Source of the DNA: Lactobacillus sp. CBA3605
Lineage (GTDB): Bacteria > Bacillota > Bacilli > Lactobacillales > Lactobacillaceae
Length of the DNA: 64,000 nucleotides
NCBI RefSeq assembly: GCF_002970915.1
Contig: NZ_CP027190.1
Span: 2,356,001 to 2,420,000, forward strand
Reading direction: 5' to 3'
Below are positions 53,896-62,841 of the stretch, piece after piece. The translations under genes were made by a program, and so were the position numbers. Every line of letters starts with the position of its first letter. Position 1 is the stretch's first letter. The notes under the pieces are model-generated. The model was not told where the DNA came from, did no database searches, and saw only the letters and a program-made list of their open reading frames with translations.

Positions 53896-55160
53896 GAGAG
53901 TGGTGTTAAAGATGTAGTTGCTTAGTTATTCTCACCAAATGTTTTCAGGTGATGTTGTGCTCTTAAAGTTTGATAAATACCTCATTAGGCGAACTTCATG
54001 AAGCTAAGTTGATTGATGCAGTTCCTAATAATTCAGACTTAACTCCAGAAATGCTAGACGCGGTTATTAGCATGGTTGAAGACAGATCAGTTGCACTTGA
54101 TGACGGACGAGGTTCAGTTACCCAAAAGGGCTCTCCCAATCCAGCTAAGCAACAGCGAAGAGCATTAAAAGCTAAGAGAAACGTAAGTTAGACGAATGCT
54201 GCCAGAAGATGCGGGAACATCAAGTACAGCAAGCAATTTATGGTCAAAGAAATAGTTATTCGAAAACAGATCATGACGCCACATTCATGCTAGTCAAAGA
54301 AGATCCGATGTAAAACGGGTAATTGAAACCAGCATACAACCTACAAATTGCCACTAGTAATCAATTCACCACAGGCTACAATCTTTTTCAAAATCCGATA
54401 GATGCTCGCACATTTCCAGTATTTTTAGCCCATCTAAAATCTCGACAAGTCCTTGGAAAGATCATCGCTGCCGATGCTGGTTGTGGTTCAGAAAGTAATT
54501 ATCGGTATTGTGAAGATGAACTCGATGTGCATACCATACTAGTGCCATACGGCACTATGCTTAGAGAAAATAGCCGCCAGTGGCAAAATGATGACCGTAA
54601 AGCTATGAATTGGGATTACTATGATAGTGAAGACTATTTTCTTAACCCTCAAGGCGTACGATTAAGCATTAATGCTTATCGTGAACAAACTGATAAATAT
54701 GGTTTTACCCGGCGGTTTAAAGAATATGTTGCCGAGAAATATGATAAAATCAACAACTGGTCCCAACCGTTCTCACGTCCAAAGAAAACCTACGACGTAT
54801 CTTGATCAATGGAAACATGGGAGTATTTTAAAGCTAAGGAACGCAAACTGCTGTCAACACCAGAAGCTAGATCAATCTGTGCTCAGCGTAAGATTGATGT
54901 GGAGCCAATTTTTGGAAAATGAAAGCTTATTTGTATTTCAATCGTTTCTCGGTCCGAGGCCTTGACAAGGTCAGAAAAGAGGCCGGAATCGTTGTTATGG
55001 CACTAAATATCCGTGAGTTGACCGCAGTAGGTCAGCTTAAACGAGAAAAAACAAGCTGCAAAAATGGACGTACAACCCAAATTCGGCTGTACGTCCATTT
55101 TCACTTTTTAAAGGCTAGTTATTTCGCAGCCTTATCGACATTTATAATTAGTTGGATAAT
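53896..55160 (+). pseudogene. Degenerate IS1182-family transposase
   Basis: Pieces of one transposase on the plus strand: 53970-54191 (LTPEMLDAVISMVEDRSVAL), 54192-54805 (YGQRNSYSKTDHDATFMLVK, LKPAYNLQIATSNQF, IIAADAGCGSESNYRYCEDE, YDSEDYFLNPQGVRLS), and 54810-55030 (WEYFKAKERKLLSTPEARSI, KIDVEPIFGK, NRFSVRGLDKV). Lesions seen: a frameshift near 54190, two TAA codons (54311 and 54320) where CAA would fit, a break near 54803, and a one-base loss at about 54918 turning GKMKAY into GK-stop. No function expected. Confidence 0.88.
55061..55101 (+). terminator. Hairpin at the end of the IS1182 remnant
   Basis: AAAATGGACGTACA pairs perfectly with TGTACGTCCATTTT; T-rich after. Typical of the IS end region. 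Confidence 0.7.
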
Positions 55161-55166
55161 TATGTA

Positions 55167-55508
55167 AGTGAGGTATATTCAAAATTAAAAAAAGCGTGAT
55201 TATATGCTGGATTGCATGAGTGTATGGAAATATGAAGACCCATTCAAACGTCAAAGTAAGGAACCCTAACACTATTTAATGTGGATGCAAAAGTAACAAA
55301 AATAGATAAGTTCTAATACGTAAAAACTAGTGCTTGGAGATACTGCAAGTGTTGGAACAAATCTATAATCTTGATTTTTTCTTTAGCAGTTAATAGCAAG
55401 TAAATCCGTAATTTGAGATTGGCCAGCTTTTAAAATCATACGCGCCCCGTTAGACACGATAATTTGGTACAATTAAAGAAATCGTTCGACTTAAAGGAGC
55501 ATTCGGTA
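55167..55508 (+). other. Non-coding stretch before polA
   Basis: AT-rich; no intact frame seen. TTTGGTACAAT ending near 55481 has the TG-N extended -10 shape and is the best candidate polA promoter. The rest may be leftover accessory DNA. Confidence 0.4.
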
Positions 55509-58157
55509 ATGGCAAAAAAATTATTATTGATTGATGGGAATAGCGTGGCGTTTCGAGCGTTTTTCGCATTACACAATCAACTTGAGCGGTTTGTAAACGC
55601 CGATGGTTTACACACGACGGCCATTTATGGCTTTAATACGATGCTTGATCATATGATTAAAGCGGTCGAACCAACTGATATGTTGGTCGCTTTTGATGCG
55701 GGTAAAACGACATTTCGGACGGGCATGTTTGATGGTTACAAGAGTGGCCGGGCGAAAACGCCGAGTGAATTTTCTGAACAAATGCCCTACATTAAAAAAT
55801 TGTTGGATGCATATGGTATTCAACATTATGAATTAAAAGACTTTGAAGCCGATGATATTATTGGTACCTTGTCGAAAGCCGCAGACGAGGCGGGTTATAC
55901 GACTACTATCGTGACTGGTGATCGGGATTTAACCCAATTAACAACGGATCAGACCACGGTTGCAGTAACCGTTAAAGGCGTTTCGGAAGTTGAACGCTAT
56001 ACCCCTGAACACGTGCAAGAAAAGTTAGGCATTACGCCGACACAAATCATTGATATGAAGGGACTAACTGGGGATACTTCTGATAATTATCCGGGCGTCA
56101 CCAAAGTCGGTGAAAAAACTGCCCTGAAATTGTTGAAACAATATGAGTCACTTGAAGGGGTCTTCGAAAATGTTGCTGCGATGAAGCCTAGCAAGATGAA
56201 AGAACATCTTATTGAGGATCAGGCACTGGCTGAACGGGCCAAGGTTTTAGCGACTATCAAGCGGGATGCCCCGATTACCGTGGGCTTGGCTGACTTAGCG
56301 TATACGGGACCAGATATCGACCAATTGGCTGAATTCTATCAAGCGATGGACTTTCAATCTTTCTTAAAAAAAATAAAAATTGCGACGAATGAACCAGCTA
56401 AGCCGATTGCGTACACCGAGTTAACAACGGCTAATTTAAACGAGTTAGCACAATTTAAGACCCATGTGGAATTCTATTTAGAGTTGCCTGCCGCCAATTA
56501 CCATACCTCAGCGGTTGCGGGTTTTGCGATTGGCCATGCCGATCAGTGGTATATCAGTCGTGATGTTGAGCTATTACTCAAGCCAGAATTAGCCGAACTA
56601 TTGGCTAGCACGACGATTCAGAAAAACGTTTTTGATATGAAACGAACCATGGTTGGGTTGAACCGCTTAGGACTTAGCTTGAAGGCGGTTGACTTTGATT
56701 TATTACTCGTCTCATACTTGCTTGATACGAATGATAATAGTAATGACTTGGGTAACTTGGCGGAACAGCATGGCTACCTAGATTTACCAACGGATGAAGA
56801 GGTCTATGGTAAAGGGGTTAAACGGGCGATTCCAGAAGATAATCATATTTTCTTTAGCCATTTAGCTCGGAAGTTAGCGGCAATTGCGGCATTAAAACCA
56901 GACCTTTTAAAGAAGTTAGATGAAAATGAACAAACCCCGTTATATCACGATATTGAAAAACCGATGGCTTTGGTTCTAGCACAAATGGAAATTGCTGGGA
57001 TTACGGTGGATAGTAGTCGATTGAAGGCCATGGGGAGTCAGTTCAAAGAGCGGCTCAGTGAAATTGAACAAGTTATTTACCAAGAAGCTGGCCAAGAATT
57101 CAATATTAAGTCACCTAAACAATTAGGGAAAATTTTATTTGAAGAAATGCATTTACCAGTGCTTAAAAAGACCAAAACGGGCTATTCAACGGCGGTTGAT
57201 GTGTTAGAGAAGTTGGCTCCTGAGGCCCCAATTGTTGCGAATATCTTACAGTACCGCCAAATTTCGAAGATTCAGTCGACTTATGTCGAAGGGTTATTGG
57301 ATGCCATTCACTCAACCGACCAAAAAGTGCATACTCGGTACTTACAAACGTTGACGCAAACGGGTCGATTATCTTCCGTTGACCCTAATCTCCAGAACAT
57401 TCCGGTCCGAGTAGAGGAAGGGCGACGGATTCGTCAAGCCTTTGTGCCAAGTCATGCCGGTTGGCAGATCTTTTCATCTGATTATTCCCAAATTGAACTG
57501 CGGGTCTTAGCGCACATCACGCATGATGAAAATATGCAGGCGGCCTTTAAAGCTGGTGATGATATTCATGCGGCAACTGCAATGCGGATCTTTAATTTGA
57601 AGTCACCGGCTGACGTGACCCCTAATATTCGCCGCCAAGCCAAGGCAGTCAATTTTGGAATTGTCTACGGGATTAGTGATTATGGGTTATCACAAAATAT
57701 CGGCATTACTCGCAAGCAAGCACGCAGTTTTATTGACGCTTACTTTGCGGAATATCCAGGTGTGAAGCAATACATGACTGATATTGTTAAAACGGCCAAA
57801 GAACAAGGCTACGTGGAAACTATTGCGCATCGACGCCGGTATTTGCCAGACATTAATTCGGCTAGCTTTAATCAACGCGCTTTTGCAGAACGAACAGCGA
57901 TGAACACGCCGATTCAAGGTAGCGCTGCCGATATTATTAAAATTGCGATGATTAATATGCAAGCACAATTAAAGGCCTCTGGGCTACAAGCGACGATGCT
58001 GTTACAGGTTCATGATGAATTGATTTTTGAGGCCCCAGCCGCTGAAATTCCAACGCTTGAAAAGTTGGTGCCAAGTGTGATGGATTCGGCCATTAAGTTA
58101 GCTGTACCATTGAAAGTTGAAAGTCATTTTGGCAATACTTGGTATGATGCAAAATAG
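55509..58157 (+). CDS. polA: DNA polymerase I
   Basis: 882 residues. The 5'-3' exonuclease/flap domain comes first (LLLIDGNSVAFRAFFAL, DMLVAFDAGKTTFR, FEADDIIGTL, VTGDRDLTQL), followed by a vestigial 3'-5' exonuclease domain lacking obvious DxE catalytic acids, and then the family A polymerase core: SSDYSQIELRVLAHI (motif A), RRQAKAVNFGIVYGISDYGL (motif B) and LQVHDELIFEAP (motif C). AAAGGAG is 8 bases before the ATG at 55509; the longer frame upstream is not used. Heads the polA-mutM-coaE-nrdR-dnaB-dnaI block. Confidence 0.97.
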   Translation: MAKKLLLIDGNSVAFRAFFALHNQLERFVNADGLHTTAIYGFNTMLDHMIKAVEPTDMLVAFDAGKTTFRTGMFDGYKSGRAKTPSEFSEQMPYIKKLLDAYGIQHYELKDFEADDIIGTLSKAADEAGYTTTIVTGDRDLTQLTTDQTTVAVTVKGVSEVERYTPEHVQEKLGITPTQIIDMKGLTGDTSDNYPGVTKVGEKTALKLLKQYESLEGVFENVAAMKPSKMKEHLIEDQALAERAKVLATIKRDAPITVGLADLAYTGPDIDQLAEFYQAMDFQSFLKKIKIATNEPAKPIAYTELTTANLNELAQFKTHVEFYLELPAANYHTSAVAGFAIGHADQWYISRDVELLLKPELAELLASTTIQKNVFDMKRTMVGLNRLGLSLKAVDFDLLLVSYLLDTNDNSNDLGNLAEQHGYLDLPTDEEVYGKGVKRAIPEDNHIFFSHLARKLAAIAALKPDLLKKLDENEQTPLYHDIEKPMALVLAQMEIAGITVDSSRLKAMGSQFKERLSEIEQVIYQEAGQEFNIKSPKQLGKILFEEMHLPVLKKTKTGYSTAVDVLEKLAPEAPIVANILQYRQISKIQSTYVEGLLDAIHSTDQKVHTRYLQTLTQTGRLSSVDPNLQNIPVRVEEGRRIRQAFVPSHAGWQIFSSDYSQIELRVLAHITHDENMQAAFKAGDDIHAATAMRIFNLKSPADVTPNIRRQAKAVNFGIVYGISDYGLSQNIGITRKQARSFIDAYFAEYPGVKQYMTDIVKTAKEQGYVETIAHRRRYLPDINSASFNQRAFAERTAMNTPIQGSAADIIKIAMINMQAQLKASGLQATMLLQVHDELIFEAPAAEIPTLEKLVPSVMDSAIKLAVPLKVESHFGNTWYDAK

Positions 58158-58168
58158 GAAGTGAAGAG

Positions 58169-58993
58169 ATGCCTGAATTACCAGAAGTTGAAACGGTTCG
58201 GCGTGGGCTGAATCGCCTTGTCAAAGGGGCGACAATTGCAAGCATTGAAGTCCGTTGGCCACGAATTGTCAATAATGATGTTGATAGTTTTAAAGCCCGC
58301 TTAGTGAATGCGACCATTGAAAAAGTCGATCGGCGGGGGAAATATTTATTATTCCGTTTTAATCATGGCTTGACGATGGTCTCGCACTTACGGATGGAAG
58401 GTAAGTATAACGTGATGCCTAAGGATGAAGGTCAAACTAAGCATACGCACGTTATTTTTCACCTGACTGATCAGCGAGATTTGTTGTATAACGACACCCG
58501 CAAGTTCGGACGGATGACACTAGTACCAACCGGTGAAGAAACGACGGTCGGTGGGTTAAAGACCATGGGTCCCGAACCAATTGACAGTGAGTTAACTATG
58601 GCTTATTTAACAGCTGTTTTGGCGAAATCCAAGAAAATGATTAAGCCATTTTTGTTGGATCAAAGCAAGATTGCTGGAATTGGCAATATTTATGCGGATG
58701 AAACGTTATGGATGAGTAAAATCCATCCGATGCGGCCGGCTAATAGTTTGACCGAAATGGAAATCGCTGCATTACGGCGAAGTATTATTGCTGAAATGGC
58801 GATGGCGATTAAGGGGCACGGTACGACCGTGCATTCTTTTTCGACGGCATTTGGTGAAGCGGGACAGTTTCAAAATCAGCTACACGTGTATGGCCGGGAA
58901 GGGGAACCTTGCGAACGCTGTGGGACGTTAATTGAAAAAATTAAAGTGGCGCAACGAGGGACCCATTTTTGTCCCCACGAACAACTGTTGTAG
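58169..58993 (+). CDS. mutM: Formamidopyrimidine-DNA glycosylase
   Basis: 274 residues; removes 8-oxoG and cleaves the abasic site. N-terminal PELPEVETVRRGL provides the catalytic Pro and Glu; KSKKMIKPFLLDQSKIAGIGN is split here between the conserved Lys/Gly helix and the IAGIGNIYADE H2TH motif; the C-terminal zinc finger is CERCG...THFCPHEQ, with His in place of the usual final Cys of the CxxC-x16-CxxC pattern. Lies 11 bases after polA, AAGTGAAGAG upstream. Confidence 0.96.
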   Translation: MPELPEVETVRRGLNRLVKGATIASIEVRWPRIVNNDVDSFKARLVNATIEKVDRRGKYLLFRFNHGLTMVSHLRMEGKYNVMPKDEGQTKHTHVIFHLTDQRDLLYNDTRKFGRMTLVPTGEETTVGGLKTMGPEPIDSELTMAYLTAVLAKSKKMIKPFLLDQSKIAGIGNIYADETLWMSKIHPMRPANSLTEMEIAALRRSIIAEMAMAIKGHGTTVHSFSTAFGEAGQFQNQLHVYGREGEPCERCGTLIEKIKVAQRGTHFCPHEQLL

Positions 58994-59002
58994 GAGGCTA
59001 AA

Positions 59003-59608
59003 ATGACGCAATTAATTGGTTTAACAGGTGGCATTGCAAGCGGTAAGTCGACGGTATCGGCAATGCTCGCAACTGCCGGCCTGCCGATTGTTGATGCTGA
59101 TAAGTTAGCCTGGCAAGTTGAAGGCCCAGGGATGCCGACGACCGAAAAAATCGTGGCGCACTTCGGCCCGCAGGCGCTACAACCGGATGGTCAGCTCAAT
59201 CGGTCTTGGCTAGGCCAGCTGGTCTTTAGTGATACCCAAGCCATGGCTGCGTTGACGGCAATCACGCAATTACCGATTCAATATGCTATTTTAGAAAAAA
59301 TTGTGTCACTGGGCCAAGTGACCCCTGCACCGCCAGCCATTATTTTAGATATTCCGTTATTGTTTGAAAACGGCTGGGAACAGTTATGTGATCAAGTGAT
59401 GGTCGTTACTGCGGCTGATGCAGTGATTTTACAACGGTTAATGGCGCGTAATCACTTGACGGTGGCGGCAGCGAAAGCACGTATGGCGAGTCAATTACCC
59501 TTGGCTGCAAAAGTTAAACAGGCGGATATTGTGATTGATAATGGGGAAAACATTGATAAAACAAGAACTAGCGTGTTAAAATGGCTGGAAACTATAAAAA
59601 CTAACTGA
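59003..59608 (+). CDS. coaE: Dephospho-CoA kinase
   Basis: 201 residues; phosphorylates dephospho-CoA, last step of CoA synthesis. P-loop GLTGGIASGKSTV at residues 6-18, VDADKLAWQV, ILDIPLLFENGWEQLCDQVM and a lid RLMARNHLTVAAAKARMASQ. AGGAGG overlaps the space after mutM (9-base gap). Part of the conserved repair/replication operon. Confidence 0.96.
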   Translation: MTQLIGLTGGIASGKSTVSAMLATAGLPIVDADKLAWQVEGPGMPTTEKIVAHFGPQALQPDGQLNRSWLGQLVFSDTQAMAALTAITQLPIQYAILEKIVSLGQVTPAPPAIILDIPLLFENGWEQLCDQVMVVTAADAVILQRLMARNHLTVAAAKARMASQLPLAAKVKQADIVIDNGENIDKTRTSVLKWLETIKTN

Positions 59609-59647
59609 AACTTAAACAATGATTAGCAAAGATGAGGTGAGAAGTCT

Positions 59648-60163
59648 ATGCAATGTCCACATTGTCATCATAATGGCTCCCGCGTAGTTGATAGCCGGCC
59701 TACCGATGATGGTCGGGTGATTCGGCGACGGCGTGAATGTGAAAACTGTGGGTTTCGTTTTACGACGTTTGAACGCGTTGAAGCGACCCCATTACTAGTT
59801 ATTAAAAAGAATGGGGCGCGGGAAGAATTTAATCGCGAGAAAGTATTGCGCGGTATTATTCGATCGGCCGAAAAACGTCCCGTTAGCATGGAGACGATGA
59901 CTAGCGTGGTTGATGATGTTGAAAACCAAGTTCGATCACTCGGCGAGAATGAAATCTCTAGCCAAGTGATTGGGGAATACGTCATGGAAAAGCTGGCAGA
60001 TATTGATGAAATTTCGTATATTCGTTTTGCCAGCGTCTATCGACAATTTAAAGACATGCACGTCTTCTTAAACGAACTACAAGATATGATGGAACGCGAT
60101 AAAGTAAAATTGGCGAAGCGAACACCTAAAAATGGGGATGCGCCGAAGCCCAAAAAAGATTAA
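59648..60163 (+). CDS. nrdR: Transcriptional repressor NrdR
   Basis: 171 residues. N-terminal zinc ribbon ([15 protein letters not shown]...[17 protein letters not shown]) and an ATP-cone domain ([40 protein letters not shown]). Represses ribonucleotide reductase genes by sensing ATP/dATP. The Lys-rich tail after residue 150 is an extension of the usual 150-residue form. GAGGTGAG precedes the ATG. Confidence 0.96.
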   Translation: MQCPHCHHNGSRVVDSRPTDDGRVIRRRRECENCGFRFTTFERVEATPLLVIKKNGAREEFNREKVLRGIIRSAEKRPVSMETMTSVVDDVENQVRSLGENEISSQVIGEYVMEKLADIDEISYIRFASVYRQFKDMHVFLNELQDMMERDKVKLAKRTPKNGDAPKPKKD

Positions 60164-60185
60164 GTTATGAAGATTGGTGAACAAC

Positions 60186-61577
60186 ATGCCTAAAGATGAT
60201 CCAAACTTAACGCCGAAAGCGGGCTTAGTTGTCCCACCGACATTAGCGTTAAGTGCCACGGAGCAGGCCGTTTTGGCTGAGCTCTATTTACCACTGATTG
60301 GTCCGCTGGCTTATAGTCTGTATGCGGCTTTACGGCCGCTACAGCGCTCAACCAGTGACTTAAGTAATCGCCGCAGTCACGCTGAATTATTGGGCATGCT
60401 AAACGTTGATTTGCCCACGGTTTTAGCAGCTCGGCGTAAGTTGGAAGCCACAGGATTACTCCATAGTTACTATCAAAAAGATGAACTTGGGGAAGTCTAT
60501 ATTTATGAGTTGAAGGCTCCTATGCCGGTGACGCAATTCTTTGAAGATGATCTTCTCAGTGTTTTATTGTTAGATGCCGTCGGTGAATTGCGGTATCAAC
60601 AATTAGCGACCGCATTTACTCCGGCAGCGGTGGATTTGACGCAAGCTACGGAGGTCACTGCGAATTTATTAGATGTCTTTCATATTGACAGTCAAAAAGT
60701 GACGCATGTGCCTAATGAGATTAAAGCGGTGCGCCAGCAGTTACCAGAACCAGCAACCACAAAAGTGACGCCTGATTTAACTGATGAAGCATTCGATTGG
60801 CAAGTTTTAGGCCAAATTTTGAAACAAAACTATGTTGATCTAAAACAGGTCGCCAGTTCGCGTCAACTGATTATGACGGAAAGTCGTGTTTACGGGATTA
60901 GTGAAGTTGAAATGGCTAAGTTGATTAGCGAAGTCGCGAGTCTAACAACGGGCCGATTTGATGAAAGTCAGTTGAAGCTTTTAATTGCCCGCCGCTACGA
61001 ACGCCCGACGGCCCCCACTGAACAGCATGTGGCTGTGGCAGCTGCAGCAAGCACCCCGGCAACTGCTAAAACCCAGCTATCAACGGCTGAACAACAACTG
61101 GTGGCACTAGCGAAACAACAATCACCGTATGATTTTTTAGCCGATTTGAAGAACGCCAAGCATGGCTTTGTAACTAATGGTGAAACACGGCTGGTCCATG
61201 ATTTGGTTAATCGAGGCGTGTTACCAAATGCGGTCATTAATATGGTGATCTATTATTTATTACAAAATCGTGAATTAGCGGCTTTAAACCGGAACTTATT
61301 AGAGACTGTTGCTAATGATTGGCAACAACATGACGTGATGACTCCAGAAGCGGCCTTGGCTTACTTGCAACAACGGCAACAGCCAAAGTCAACGACGCGA
61401 CGGAATAATCAACGGCATAGTCGGCCAACTCGGAAAGAAATTGTGCCGAAATGGGCGCAAAAAACAACGGGAACCAAGTCTGCAACGAGCAGCGGTAATC
61501 AGTTAACAACTGCACAGCGCAAACAATTGGCAGAACGGGTCGCGAAATTAGATCCTAATTCAGATGAGGAGGACTAA
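60186..61577 (+). CDS. dnaB: Replication initiation/membrane attachment protein DnaB
   Basis: About 463 residues; Bacillus-type DnaB helicase co-loader, not the E. coli helicase. The N-terminal DnaB-I domain (LSATEQAVLAELYLPLIGPL) and C-terminal DnaB-2 region (YDFLADLKNAKHGFVTNGET, LPNAVINMVIYYLLQNRELA) are visible, followed by a basic Thr/Gln-rich tail. GGTGA precedes ATG 60186; TTG or GTG codons just upstream are alternative starts. Coupled with dnaI, whose ATG is 3 bases after its stop. Confidence 0.93.
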   Translation: MPKDDPNLTPKAGLVVPPTLALSATEQAVLAELYLPLIGPLAYSLYAALRPLQRSTSDLSNRRSHAELLGMLNVDLPTVLAARRKLEATGLLHSYYQKDELGEVYIYELKAPMPVTQFFEDDLLSVLLLDAVGELRYQQLATAFTPAAVDLTQATEVTANLLDVFHIDSQKVTHVPNEIKAVRQQLPEPATTKVTPDLTDEAFDWQVLGQILKQNYVDLKQVASSRQLIMTESRVYGISEVEMAKLISEVASLTTGRFDESQLKLLIARRYERPTAPTEQHVAVAAAASTPATAKTQLSTAEQQLVALAKQQSPYDFLADLKNAKHGFVTNGETRLVHDLVNRGVLPNAVINMVIYYLLQNRELAALNRNLLETVANDWQQHDVMTPEAALAYLQQRQQPKSTTRRNNQRHSRPTRKEIVPKWAQKTTGTKSATSSGNQLTTAQRKQLAERVAKLDPNSDEED

Positions 61578-61580
61578 CAC

Positions 61581-62516
61581 ATGGAGAATATTTCTGAGGG
61601 CTTAAAAACCTTGATGAATAAGCGCCACCTAAATCAACAATACCAGGAACTCATGACGACGGTTTATCAGGATCCCGATGTTCGTCAGTTTTTAGCAGCT
61701 CATCAGGACGACTTATCTAGTGACGCCATGGAGCGAAGTGCTACGAAGCTCTATGAGTTTTGTCAAGAAAAGCAAAAAGTAGCGCGGCACGAACCAACCC
61801 AAGCACCAGGTTATCAACCAGAATTAGTGATGAGTAATCATTTGATTGATATTGCTTATCAACCAACACCACAATTTCAAGAAGCCCAGGCGGAACGTGA
61901 ATTAAAACACCGGGTCCGTTCGATTAGTATGCCTAAAAATATTCAGTCAGCTGATTTAAAGGCCTATGATCAAGATGGCGACCGGGCAACAGCCTTGATG
62001 TCGGCGTTAGACTTTATTGATGCGTATACGCAAGCGCCTAAACGGTTCCATCGTGGGTTATATTTGTACGGGTCCTTTGGGGTTGGCAAGACATTCTTAC
62101 TTGGGGCAATGGCTAATAATCTAGCGACTCGTGGCTTTCAAACGACACTCATTCATTTTCCAAGCTTTGCAGTGGAAATGAAACGGTCAATTAGTAATAA
62201 TACGTCAGGCGACAAAGTTGATGCGATTAAGCGGGCCCCAATCTTAATGATTGATGATATTGGCGCGGATGCTTCATCAACTTGGATTCGTGATGATGTG
62301 CTCGGGGTTATCTTGGAATATCGGATGCAAGAAGAGTTACCAACGTGTTTTTCATCTAACTTTTCTATGCAAGAATTACAAGATGGTTACTTAACTGTTT
62401 CACAAAAAGGCGATGAGGAACCGATTAAAGCCCAGCGGATTATGCAACGGATTCGGTTCTTAACCACTGAAATCGAAATGATCGGTCAAAATCGTCGGTT
62501 GGATTCAACGAATTAA
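61581..62516 (+). CDS. dnaI: Primosomal protein DnaI (helicase loader)
   Basis: 311 residues. The N-terminal zinc-type/helicase-binding region (1 to about 120) is followed by an AAA+ domain: Walker A YGSFGVGKTFLLGAMANNLA near 160, Walker B PILMIDDIGADASS near 215, sensor/box VII region FSSNFSMQELQ and RIMQRIRFL. Loads the replicative helicase with DnaB and DnaD. Last gene before the thrS T-box leader. Confidence 0.95.
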   Translation: MENISEGLKTLMNKRHLNQQYQELMTTVYQDPDVRQFLAAHQDDLSSDAMERSATKLYEFCQEKQKVARHEPTQAPGYQPELVMSNHLIDIAYQPTPQFQEAQAERELKHRVRSISMPKNIQSADLKAYDQDGDRATALMSALDFIDAYTQAPKRFHRGLYLYGSFGVGKTFLLGAMANNLATRGFQTTLIHFPSFAVEMKRSISNNTSGDKVDAIKRAPILMIDDIGADASSTWIRDDVLGVILEYRMQEELPTCFSSNFSMQELQDGYLTVSQKGDEEPIKAQRIMQRIRFLTTEIEMIGQNRRLDSTN

Positions 62517-62518
62517 GA

Positions 62519-62783
62519 TTGACTTTTAACCTAAAAGTGGTTTAATAAAAACAGATGCAAAAGACATGCTCAACCAATCATTGGTGACAGAGACCGGAAC
62601 CTAAGCTGGAAGTTCCGGACCGGATTGGTTGAGATACCACTTTTGTGAACATGCTCAAACGAGCCGGAACGCTTCCGTTATTAGCGCTAATGAGTCAGTG
62701 GCTTTAAGTCACTGAAAAATCGGGTGGAACCACGTCAATCACGTCCCTGATACTAGTTAATGCTGGTATCAGGGACTTTTTTG
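62519..62783 (+). promoter_or_regulatory. Promoter and T-box leader of thrS (Thr-specific)
   Basis: TTGACT (62519-62524) with TAATAA (62543-62548) is a plausible promoter. Stem I is closed by CTCAACCAATC with GATTGGTTGAG. ACC at 62636-62638, in GAGATACCACTT, is the likely Thr specifier. The T-box core GGGTGGAACCACG is at 62722-62734, and the terminator GTCCCTGATAC/GGTATCAGGGAC plus T6 at 62743-62782. Confidence 0.9.
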
Positions 62784-62841
62784 TCGTCCCGGCGCGGTGT
62801 GTTTTGGTGAATGAGTAAATTTTGAAGGAGTGTGTCAATTT

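Noticed and set aside
54672..55167. Open frames of 97 and 82 codons in the IS1182 region as separate genes
   Set aside because: Their translations are shifted or partial readings of the same decayed transposase, the last one running through its terminal hairpin.
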